Assembly (NCBI GenBank): GCA_027604705.1
Contig: JADHYV010000013.1
Span: 310,001-374,000 of the forward strand
Direction: 5' to 3'
Origin: Allomyces arbusculus
Lineage: Eukaryota > Blastocladiomycota > Blastocladiomycetes > Blastocladiales > Blastocladiaceae
DNA: 64,000 bases
Of this stretch, positions 54,850 through 64,000 are shown piece by piece (positions within the stretch are counted from its first letter, which is position 1; each line of letters opens with the position of its first letter). Under the pieces are notes generated by a model. That model was given only the letters and a program-made list of their open reading frames with translations, was not told where the DNA came from and did no database searches. The translations under genes and the position numbers were made by a program.

Positions 54850-56608
54850 TCACCACTGATCCAACAACGCTGACTGATTCTCGCGCGCCATCTCGTACCC
54901 CGTCTCCCAGCGCCGCTTCCCATCCAGGTACAGCATCGACTCCTCATAGGTGCGCGGCATAATCGTCGGCACCTCCCCATTCTTGGCACCCGCGCCAAAC
55001 GTGAGCATGAACGTGTTGGTCGTATCGCGCTGGCCCGTGGCCGGATCGACCACGTCGGCGGTCACCTGCACCTGGAAACTGCGCGCGCGCGAGTAGACGA
55101 CTTTCGCGGTGAAGTGCAAGATCGACCCGATTGGCACAGGTTTACGGAAGGTAATGTCGTCCATGGCGAGGAACCGCGGGTGGCCGCGCGAGTAGACGGA
55201 TGCGGCGAGGAAGGCGAGCTCAAACGCTTGTTTCATGAGAATGCCGCCGAACACGTTGCCGTGGATGTTGCGGTCCTACATTGGGCAATCGTTCCGGGTC
55301 AGTCAGAGTGACGGCGCTGGCGGTCAGCATGAAAAGCAAAAAAAAACGCAGACCTGCGGTTGCGTGAGGTGCGCCGACTGCAACGTCGTCTCGCCGAGCC
55401 ACTTGACGTTGGCTGGCGGGTTGGTCGCCGAGTACTGGCGCGACTTGAGCCACAGGTCGTGGATCACAAGACGCTCCTCGGGCGTCGGCGGCTGCTTGAA
55501 CAGCGACGTGGTCGCGGCCATCTTCTTGCGCGAGCGCAGCTCTATATCAAGCGCCAGCAAAATGATCAGCGTCCTGCGTTTCTCACCTCAATCACCACAC
55601 ATGACGGACGCACCGGCCCCCATGGAGTACAACCGCCGCTCCTCGTCGGTATCCAGCACGAGCGGGTTCACCTGCACCGCCTTGTTGGTGAGCGGGTCGC
55701 GCGCAACCATCGTGAACTTGGCCTTCAAAATCGGGTCGATTGGCGCCTGCGAGTCCGGGTCGATCGCCTCAACATGAATCGTGATTTCCATGGACGAGCT
55801 GCCGACGTACGTGACCATGCCGGACACTTGCATATCGCGGTCGAGCGTCGCCGGCCGCAACAGGTCCAGCCGGTCGACGCTGGCCGTCACGATGGTGAGC
55901 GGTGGAGTCTCAGGCGTGCCGTCGTCGCAGTGAGTGTAAGAGATGGACCCGGCAAGCGCATCCAGGTCCTCGAGAAGCTAGAGGGAGAGACAGACGTTTG
56001 TTCAATGCGCGAAACTGGTATCCAGCGCGATTGAGCACGCTCGTACCTTGGCGATCCGAAGCCCGCCCTACAAGACCGACCCATTCACGTCAGCCCGCAC
56101 CCCCGCACAACCAGATCCAGCGGCCGACCAAAGCAGTACCTACCCACGTGTTGATATACTCTTCGCGAATGTGCGGGTTCGACCGGAACGGCAGCATTTC
56201 GCGAATGTACGAGTCCTTCATGCGCTTGAGGACCAAGTGCCGTGGCGCCGACGAGGCGGCCGCGGCCGTGTTGCCGCCGGTTGCCTGGATCACCTTTTTG
56301 TACTCCTCGTTGTTCTTGTCGTACCGGTCGAGCCACAGCCGCGAGGTCAGGCTCGTGCGGTGCGGCAGGACCGAGTAGTGCTTCTGCGCAGCAGTCGTGG
56401 TTGTCGACGCGTCGGTTGCTGCTTGATCCACAGCAGCAAATGGCGTCCCGATCTTGTAGGGATTCTTGGCGTCAGGTGCGGACACGGCATCGTCGGAGAG
56501 GGCGCGGAGGGCGAGCGACGCGGTCGGGTCAACAACGCGACGGCACACGGCTGGGTGCCGTGCAGCGGCCGCGGACGCGGCGCGCGCGGCAGCGAGCAGG
56601 GTGGACAT
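54850..56608 (-). CDS. ACOT9: Mitochondrial acyl-CoA thioesterase (ACOT9 type, double hotdog)
   Basis: ACOT9-type enzymes hydrolyse acyl-CoA esters to fatty acid and CoA in mitochondria. Five exons (56608-56144, 56067-56047, 55977-55614, 55541-55354, 55275-54850) encode 487 residues. The first 30 residues (MSTLLAAARAASAAAARH) look like a mitochondrial presequence. Two hotdog domains follow: GGLRIAKLLEDLDALAGSIS with ASVDRLDLLRP, and IHGNVFGGILMKQAFELAF with AMDDITFRKPVPIGSILHF. Between them lies ELRSRKKMAATTSLFKQPPT, close to human ACOT9. The end TYEESMLYLDGKRRWE also matches. Exon 2 is a 21-nt micro-exon encoding GGLRIAK, the first strand-helix element of hotdog 1. The start Met is the first in frame with the presequence. 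Confidence 0.93.
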
Positions 56609-57205
56609 GATGCGGAGAGTGTTGATCTTGCAGCTGGTCCAAAAATCGAGCGTTTGTTGATGGTGCCAACGGTTTCTGGAGAGAGGTGGTTGGTGGTTCG
56701 GCTCGGCCCCAACCTGTTCCAACGGTCGCGTCGCGAGAGCGTGGCTGGGTCGACCGGGGTTGGATCTGGGGCCTGGCTGTCAGCAGACACCCAGTTTCCG
56801 AAAGTCAAGAAGCATGCGACGCTTCGCGGTTCTGCCGGCAGCCAGTGCGGCGCACCCGGGGATGCCTAATCTGTCGCCACAGCAGCCTGATTTGCTCAGC
56901 AGAAACGGCGCGCCACGGCCGGCGAGTGGCGCGCCGTTGCACCACCGTCCCATTTCTCAAACGCGCCGCTCGACGGCCAATTTGCGGCTCGCGTAATCGC
57001 ACCGTTCGCTCCTTTCGGTGCTGATCATCCAGACTCGTTTTGCCTCTTCCTGACAGCCACCCGCCGTGCATCTCGCCGTTGCGCCGCGAGCCCTCAGTCG
57101 CTCCCATAAAGCCGGCACCTCCCACAGCAGCAGCCCAACACTTCCTTCAACACCTTTACCCAACACGACCCGCCTGCGTCTTGCACGACATCTGCATCTA
57201 CAACA
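56609..57205. other. Divergent promoter region, ACOT9 / AIFM2-like gene
   Basis: A spacer of 597 bp between two divergent genes. No frame with domain content; likely holds both promoters. Confidence 0.5.
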
Positions 57206-58812
57206 ATGTCGACCGACGCCACCAACACCAAGACCAAGCCGGCCAGCCGCAAGCCGAGTCTCATGAAACGCCTGAGCAAGTCGTTCTCACGGTCCGGCTC
57301 GTCGCTGCCACATGTCGGCCCGTTGCGCATTGCCGTGTACGTGCATCCGATTTCTGTGCACGCCCGACGCTCTGCAACACTTGTTCTTATCACGAACCTC
57401 TCGACTGTGCCATAGTCTCGGTGCCGGCCCTGGCGGTATCAAGGCCTTTCAGGGGCTCGCGAAGTCGCTCGCCTCGCACCCATCCGCCGTTGACCTCATT
57501 CTCGTTTCGGACCGCGACTACTACTTCAACACCGTCTCCACGCCGCGCGCGCTCGTCGACCCGAACGGCACGCCTGTGACCAAGCTCATCTACCCGCTGC
57601 GCCAGCTCCTCACTGACGAATCCAAGGGGTCGAACCTGACCAAGCGCGTGCTCGTGGGCCGCGTCGAGTCGGTTGGCACGGATCGCCGCGTCAAAGTGAT
57701 CCCGTCGGCCGAGCGTAACACCATTGAGTGGATCCCCTCGCCCTTGTCGGGCGGTGACGACGGGTCGTTTGTCGTCGACTACCTCGTGGTCGCGCTGGGC
57801 AGCCACACGGCGTTCCCGTCCAAGGTGCCCGTCGGCGGGATCGAATCGGGCAAACTCGTCGAGCAGTTCACGGGCGCGGCGACGAAACTGGCTGACGCGA
57901 AGACGCAGCGTGTCGTGGTGATTGGCGGCGGCCTGGTCGGGATCGAAACGGCCGCGGAAATCAAGTCAGGTACGTGATGCACTTGCTCTCGCGTACCATT
58001 TCCTTTGCGCTATTCCTCATTCAAAATCCTCTTCACCGGCTAGCCTACCCGAACAAGGATGTGACCATTGTCGCGCCTGAACTTCTGCCCGGCTACCCTG
58101 CGCCGTTCGTCAAGAAAGCGCGCTCTGTCCTCACACGTAAGTCCATCACCATCATCGACCACGTGCGCGTCAACGACGCGCCCGCGCTCGTTGCCCCCAT
58201 CAACGCCCCCAGTTTCCGCCCCGTCTTCGTCCCTGATTTCGCTGTCCCGCTCACGTCCACCGATCCGGCCGCTTCCGCACCCGCATCTGTCCCGGCTGAC
58301 GCCGTCTTTGTCGCAACGGGTGTCGCGCCCAACTCGGCCCCACTCAATCCGAGCGCATGGCCTGTCACGGACCGCGGGTACCTGCGCGTGACCCCTGATT
58401 TGGCGGTCGAGGGCGTGCCGGGCGTGTTTGCGGTCGGGGATATCATCGAGTTCCCGGGCAAGGAGCGGGTCGGGAAGTTGGCGTACCTTGCGGGCGAGCA
58501 GAGTAAGACGGCTGTGGCCAATGTTGTGCGCGCCGTGCATGGCGAGTCATTGAAGGCTTGGAAGGTGCCGCCGTTCACGGCCGTAGCGGCGCTTGGACGG
58601 TACGCTCTTGATTCGCATTTTGGAACAGTGTCACCACGGCGTGGATTCTAACGTACCTTTGTTATAGGGATGCGGGGATCGGTTTCTTGCCGGGGATTGG
58701 CACCAAGCTTGGCGTCGGCGCGGCTGTGGCCAAGAAGTTGAAGGGCAAGGACGGTGGTGTTGCCCTCGTGGATTTCCTCAAGGAGTCGCTGTCCGTGCCG
58801 GCGAGTGCCTGA
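57206..58812 (+). CDS. AIFM2/FSP1-like NAD(P)H quinone oxidoreductase
   Basis: A pyridine-nucleotide-disulfide oxidoreductase fold protein of the apoptosis-inducing-factor family. FSP1/AIFM2 reduces coenzyme Q at membranes and limits lipid peroxidation. Four exons (57206-57336, 57416-57969, 58044-58599, 58668-58812) give 461 residues. FAD-binding LRIAVLGAGPGGIKAFQGL starts near residue 41; the NAD-binding fold is VVVIGGGLVGIETAAEI; the second FAD motif is GVPGVFAVGDIIEFPGK. The basic N-terminus (RKPSLMKRLSKSFSRSG) could contact membranes; the myristoylation glycine of human FSP1 is not at position 2. The end RDAGIGFLPGIGTKLGVGA is typical of fungal homologues. A decayed copy of the 3' 60 percent lies about 2.06 kb downstream. 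Confidence 0.88.
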
Positions 58813-59899
58813 GGAGTGCGGTGCGAAAAAGTGAACAGTCATCAAAATAGAGAAGTCAACCATTTTTGTATCGCCATTTGCCCACTCCAATACCATTTCC
58901 ACCGATCCGCGCATAACGTATATTGCTCATGGCCCAGAGCCACGACCCCGCTCCAACTCTGTGCGTCCTGCTGGTATCTTTCCATGCTCCCGATCCAAGT
59001 CAGCACGAAGCTGTACCGTGCTGAACAGGTGTGGATTACTTGCAAACATCATGGGCCACCGTACGACAAGTTGCTGCGACGTAGAACGGAGGGAAAAACA
59101 GACTTGAGTAAAGAAATCCAACTTGAGTCGCGGAGATGTTTTTCACCAAAAATCTCAATACCAACTTCGTCACGTGTAGCGGCGAGGTGTACGAGCAACA
59201 CACCTGAGGACGACAATTGGACGCAGAACCGCAACGCGTGCGTGAACATAGTGCGAGTCGCGATCCGGGACACATGCATCTGTCAACGTCAGACCAAGGA
59301 TCAAGTGCAGCTTGTCAGAAGCGAGTCAACCCTGGCGTTGCTCGCTTGGCATCGCCCGTGGTTCTGTTGAGTGCTATTTCGCCTGCGCTGAATGCGCCAG
59401 TCCGATTTTGCAGAACCTCTCTTGGTCACAACAAGATCATGACCTCCACGGCAGCAGTCGTTTAATCCCGTCATTGCTGTGGTTCACATCGCGCTGAGAC
59501 CGGCCCAAGCAATCTTCGTGTGCAACGCTGACAGTCTCGTGTTGTTCAATTAGCGGCTCGCGTTCAAGCAAGGGGGCAAACTATACGTTCAGGGCATTCC
59601 CGCCTGCTTGGGCATGCCCTTGTTGGATGGGTACTCTGCTTCGCGTCGCGCCCTCCTGTATCGCCTTGCGCGCTCGTACCATGCTGCTCCTGCGGCCACG
59701 ATGGGCAGAGCCATTTCCAAGCAAGTGAAGCGTCACCCGAATGTCGCCGACTACTTGATCACGTCGATTTCGTGCGCCATGTCGTCGTCCCATGCCGACC
59801 CGCTGCCCATCGCCGTGTGCGCCTTCTAATTTCTCATGCTCTGCCCTTCCTCGCTCATACTGTCTGAAAACGGTGATGCTCTGTAGACTCGATGCTAGC
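58813..59899. other. 1.1-kb spacer between the AIFM2-like gene and its tail copy
   Basis: Much less GC-rich than the window average from 58820 to about 59560. Frames on both strands, including 58816-59370 (184 codons) and 59608-59829 (73 codons, containing ATMGRAISKQVKRHPNVADY), match nothing I recognise. By position this is the counterpart of the small genes that lie between TBC1D5 or QTRT1 and their tail copies; here any such gene is unrecognised or decayed. Confidence 0.45.
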
Positions 59900-60866
59900 C
59901 CGGGCGTTATCCAAACGTTCTGAGGGCTTGCCGAGAGAATTTCTGCGGCACGGCCGCAAAATTGGCGGATAACAAAGTGCAAAAGGTGGTGGTAATTGGC
60001 GGCGACCTGGTCGGCATTGAAATGGCCTGCGAAATCAAGTCAGTTATGCGCTTTCTATGACTGACCACTTTCCGTCCATACTCTCGACTTCCATTCTGAC
60101 TCGGTCGTGATCGCTACCCAGCATAACCGACCAAAGACGTGACCATCGTCGCGCCCGAGCTCCTGCCGGTTTCCCTGCGCTCATCGCTCAAGCGCGTGCG
60201 GCGCTCGCGCGCCAGTTGATCACCGCCAGTGACATGTGCGCATCGCCGACGTGCCGGAACTGACCGCCACATCCAGTTCCAGCTCGTGCTTCCGCCCAAC
60301 TATACCGTACTGCTCAGGTCTACAGACGCACGCGCGCCTGCTCCGGCCTCAGTCACGGCCGATGCCGTCTTTGTCACGACAGGTATCGCGCCCAACTCGG
60401 CCCCGCTCGATACGCGCGTGGCTGGTCATGGGCCGCCAGTACCTGCGCGTAACACCTGACCTGGTTGTCGAGGGTGTGAAGGGCGTTTTCGCGGGGCGAT
60501 ATCATTCAGTACCGGGCACGGTGCCAGTTGGCAAGCTCGCGATGCTCGCGGGGTTGCGCAGCAAGGTGATCGCGGCTAACCTTGCGCGCACGGTTCGCGG
60601 AGAACCGCTCGGGTCGTGGAAACCGATACCGCTCATGGCCGTGTCGATGATTGGGCGATACTTTGGGACTCGCGATACGCCCGGTGATACTTTGTGGTCT
60701 CCCGCTGATATTCTGGATGTGAACCGGGACGCTGGCATTGGATACGTGCCGGGGATCAGGACCAAGTTTGGTATCGGCGCTCAATGGCCAAGATGTTGAT
60801 GGGCAACGACGCTGTTTTAGGCTTGTCAATTACCTCAAGGAGACTCTCCCCGCTTCGGAGCGTAGT
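59900..60866 (+). pseudogene. Decayed copy of the 3' part of the AIFM2-like gene
   Basis: Aligns to parent positions from about 57840 to the stop region at 58812, in the same orientation, offset 2057-2077 bp. Recognisable pieces are VVVIGGDLVGIEMACEIKS, KDVTIVAPELLP, ADAVFVTTGIAPNSAPLD and YLRVTPDLVVEGVKGVF. Remnants of the parent's last two introns sit in the right places (about 60036-60120 and 60660-60720), so the copy came from DNA. The frame is broken at several places, and the N-terminal FAD motif is missing. Divergence is larger than in the QTRT1 tail copy. Confidence 0.87.
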
Positions 60867-61109
60867 TAGTCTGGCCTTGTTCTTGTTGATATTTGTGATG
60901 ATCGCAACGCTCGTTTGACTCAACCCTTCAGCGGGACGCTTCATCAATCGTCAGCACCACCTTACGTGGGTGTCGCCCCTGGTCAGGTAACATTGATCAG
61001 CATAATGCTGAATGGAACCACCAGAGAACTGAAGCCGAATTGATAAATAGGATACTGACAACAAAATTGTCTACCATCTCTCCTGCTCTCGACCAACCAA
61101 GACCAAACT

Positions 61110-63277
61110 CTACTCGCGGCGCGCGCGTTTACTCGCCGACCGCATCCCGCGACCGTACCCATCCCCCTGACTCGCGCGCTTTCCTGGCGGTGACACGTTC
61201 ATGTCCGCGTCGGCCGCATCGGCCGCGAGCCACGCGAGCTCGTCCATGGAAATCCCCTCGCCGTCGGCATGTGCGTCGTCGTCGTCGTCGTGGTCGTCCT
61301 CACTCGATGCGTCGTCCTCGTCACTGCCTTGCGCACCTGTGGACGCCGCCGCCGCCGCCGCCGACGCTCCCGACTGGACAATCGTGCGGGCCGATACGGG
61401 CATGGGCAGCCGCGCAGGAATGGGTGGCGGTGCCGCCTCAGCCGCATCCTTGCCGTCTGCGACTCCCCGCGGCGCGCGGTCCTCGTCGTCATCGGAATCC
61501 TCGTCGTCGCCCGACTCGGCATCCGACTCGGCGTCGCTCCACTGGCTCGTGAGAATCCCGCCCTCGAACAGGTAGATATTCGGCTCGTGAAACTCGACCT
61601 CAGCGGGTTTACTCGCACCGGCCTCCTGTGCGACCGGGTGCGGCAACGTCCAACCCGCGCGGCGGCACAGCTCCATGACGACCGTATCGGCGTTGCCGAG
61701 CAAGTGCACGTCAAAGTGGTGTGCGAGGTACGGCAGGAGCTCGCGGTTGATGATCAATTGCGGGACGTGGTCGGGCACGGACGACAGGATTTCCGAGACG
61801 GGCGCGACCTTGAGCGACGAGCCAATGACGAGAATCAGGTCGGTGGCCGCGAGGTCGGGTTTGATCTGGTCGTGGAACTCGTCGGGGAGCTGCTCGCCGA
61901 AAAAGACAATGTCGGGCTTGATCACGGGGAACGGGCTGTCGGGCGGGCATTTGGGGCATTTGGGGACGGTCTATGGGTAGGTAGATGGGTGGGTCGCGGT
62001 GAGAAATGGCCAGCCGCAGAGTGAAGCGCGGAGGCCGTGAAGTCGCACCTTGGCAAAGACTTCCTTTTCGATGGCGTTGCCGGGGACCTTGTACCCGCAC
62101 GTCACGCACCGTGCGGTGCGGAATGACCCGTGGCACTGAATGACGCGGTCGATGCCGGCGAGTTCCTCGATGTTATCAATGTTTTGGGTATAGTTGCTGG
62201 ACACGGTCGGGTCAGTCGCACGCTGCGAAGGGGACACATCGACGCGCTGGTGCGTACCGCAGAAGCTTGCCTTGCTGCTCAAGCAGGGCGACAAAGGCGT
62301 GGCACGGCGACGGTTTGAAATTGGACGGATAGATTTCCTGAGCATTTCGTGCGAATACGAGGTCAATTCGCGCGCAGACTTTCCAAGCTACATCAAAAGC
62401 GACGCACATTGGCAAACGAATAGAACGTCTCGGGCTTGCGGCGGAAATACTCCAAGTCGAACATTTGCGTCGGGTCCTCGAGCTCGTAGTCGGTCAAGCG
62501 CGAGTAAATGCCGTTCTTGGACCGGAAGTCCGGGATGCCGCACGACACGGAAATCTAGCCGACCGACAATTATCAGCATCAGCGATTGTTCGCAATCTGC
62601 CCAATTGACCAAGGCAGACGCACCCCAGCGCCTGTCACGACCAGGATCTTGGACGACTTTTGCAGCAGTTCGACGGCGTGGGCGAGGGTGGACACGTTGG
62701 GCAGCCGCTGGCGGCGGCGAATGAAGCGCTGCACTGCAATGTGCACGCACGCGTAGAGTTGCGGGAGCTCGCTGTTGGGCAAAATCTCGGCCTCGACGTC
62801 AGCCCAGTCGCGCTTCGACTATCGCGGAAAAGAAAGTGAGCGTGGCCGGCCAAGCGGCATCACCAACCAGTGGAGGAGTCGTACGAATTGGTCCTGAAAG
62901 GCCAGAATGACCTTGCGCAGGTCGTGGAGCTTGCCAAACACGCATGCGGCCGTGAAGGCGTCGCCGCCCATGGCCCGCGCCTCGCGACGGATCGTGTCGC
63001 GTTCATCGTCAGTCAGCGCCACGGGCCCGTTGGAATGAGCGTCGGAGGTTGGCTGCGAGCTTGCGAGAACGTCGGGCAAGTCGTCCTCGTGTTCGTTGAC
63101 GTCGTCGTCGTCATCATCGCTGAAAACTGGGCCAGCGGTAGCTGCGTTGGCACCTGGGGTGGTGCGCTTGTCCTTGACTGGCGTCGTCACTGTTGGGGTG
63201 GTACCAGTCGGCAGCGAGGTGGATGCGTCGGTGAGACGTGAGCCGACGCCAACCGTCGAGGCGACGGGGTGACTCAT
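61110..63277 (-). CDS. SIR2: SIRT1/Sir2-type NAD-dependent deacetylase
   Basis: Class I sirtuins remove acetyl groups from histones and other proteins in the nucleus, using NAD. Six exons (63277-62885, 62818-62624, 62554-62408, 62337-62258, 62196-62049, 61970-61110) encode 607 residues. Sirtuin motifs in order are [61 protein letters not shown], catalytic-His segment [12 protein letters not shown], zinc pairs CVTC and [30 protein letters not shown] and LIINRE. The N-terminal 110 residues include an acidic [13 protein letters not shown] patch. The C-terminal tail has several Asp/Ser-rich acidic blocks and a basic end ([12 protein letters not shown]), a possible nuclear signal. The catalytic order matches SIRT1 and Hst1/Sir2. 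Confidence 0.95.
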
Positions 63278-64000
63278 TGTAGTGGCCGGTGAACTGCAGT
63301 GAAAGAAACAGGTGGAAGGCAAGCAGGCATGGTGGGTCAAACCGCGGTTGCTTGTTCGCTTTGGCGTGGCGTAACACCGCTGATGAAAAGTGGCGAAATG
63401 CACTCACACAGGCTACCAGCAGCTCGGTTCGTCTCCAACCAAGGGCGGTCGTGGTTGACACTCGACAAATGCTGAACGGTGCTGAACGTCTTGCAGCAAG
63501 TCGGGCGGGCAAGAGGTGCCGGACAGGTTCAAAATCGGGGTGCCGAATACGACGCTACACTTCACAGAAACGAAAACGGGCCGGCCATGGCGAGAGACAT
63601 CACGTGTGTATGGCCGCGTATATCGCGACCTGTCTCCCGTCCTCATTTTGCTGCATTTGCTCGGCCTCGTCGGCGACGTATTCGGCGCCGGCGCCGGCGC
63701 CGGTTGCAACCGAGGCCGGACACTGCCGTGATTGCGATGCGGCAGCTCGATGTATTTTCTGCGCACAAATGATCCGCTCGTCTTCCAGCGAACCCAACGC
63801 CTCTCGACGAAACTGGCCGCGTTGTAGCCGCCCGCGCACGACAGCTCATCGACTTGGCGCACCTCACGACGATTCGTTGAATTCCCGCTCGAACGCTTTC
63901 AGCACACGGTGCCCACATCCACATCGAGCTTCTGTTTGGCCACGCGACGCCGGGTGGAGTGGCTCCGTATCACAGCGTTGGTTCGACAACATGGTCTAGC
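63278..64000. other. Sirtuin upstream region and unresolved window edge
   Basis: The first few hundred bases should be the sirtuin promoter. Between about 63600 and 63990 several minus-strand frames are open. One (63600-63839) encodes a hydrophilic segment with QFRREALGSLEDERIICAQK and EYVADEAEQMQQNEDG and could be an exon of a gene running in from beyond the edge. I cannot fix its splice sites or identity. Confidence 0.3.

Noticed and set aside
33631-60866. Retroposed (processed) origin of the three tail copies
   Set aside because: All three keep intron remnants and lack poly(A) tails, so they were copied from DNA.
1-64000. tRNA, rRNA, CRISPR arrays, LTR elements or DNA transposons
   Set aside because: No cloverleaf with matching stems, no regularly spaced identical repeats, and no terminal repeats or transposase/reverse-transcriptase motifs were found by eye.

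Overview
The window is a compact, GC-rich nuclear segment from a fungus. It holds about 24 protein genes on both strands, and almost all are broken by short introns. I placed about 76 introns by hand, most 60-90 nt (range about 60-140), with GT donors and TAG or CAG acceptors. A STE12-domain transcription factor shows that the genome is fungal. Genes usually missing from model yeasts (queuine tRNA-ribosyltransferase, CDK10, paladin, TBC1D5, ACOT9, an FSP1/AIFM2-like oxidoreductase, cytoplasmic dynein intermediate chain, a dynactin p24-like protein) point to an early-diverging zoosporic lineage. Blastocladiomycota or Chytridiomycota is my inference; the sequence does not prove it. Layout: 1-9.8 kb has the SPT2 tail, a TDP2-like phosphodiesterase, the LYR protein ETFRF1, the ribosome-quality-control ligase HEL2/ZNF598 and a two-domain AAA ATPase. 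10-20.5 kb has CDK10, an IGHMBP2/HCS1 helicase, dCMP deaminase and cullin-1. 20.8-30 kb has a dynactin p24-like protein, a SAPS-like PP6 regulatory subunit, SDHAF1 and dynein intermediate chain. 30-38.6 kb has TBC1D5, a heptad-repeat coiled-coil gene, QTRT1, a membrane/coiled-coil gene and decayed tail copies of TBC1D5 and QTRT1. 39-54 kb has a 1236-residue STE12-like factor, acyl-CoA oxidase, a 1640-residue paladin and an orphan membrane protein. 54.8-63.3 kb has ACOT9, an FSP1/AIFM2-like oxidoreductase, a decayed tail copy of it and a SIRT1-type sirtuin. Most genes are unrelated housekeeping functions. Loose themes are mitochondrial and peroxisomal fat metabolism and respiratory assembly (ETFRF1, SDHAF1, acyl-CoA oxidase, ACOT9, AIFM2), dynein transport, and ubiquitin or protein quality control. 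The most unusual signal is a repeated arrangement. Three genes (TBC1D5, QTRT1, AIFM2-like) each have a degenerate copy of only their own 3' portion, on the same strand, offset by about 2.0, 2.17 and 2.06 kb. In two cases an intact small gene sits between parent and copy. The copies keep intron remnants, so they arose from DNA. No LTR element, DNA transposon, LINE, tRNA, rRNA or CRISPR array was recognised.
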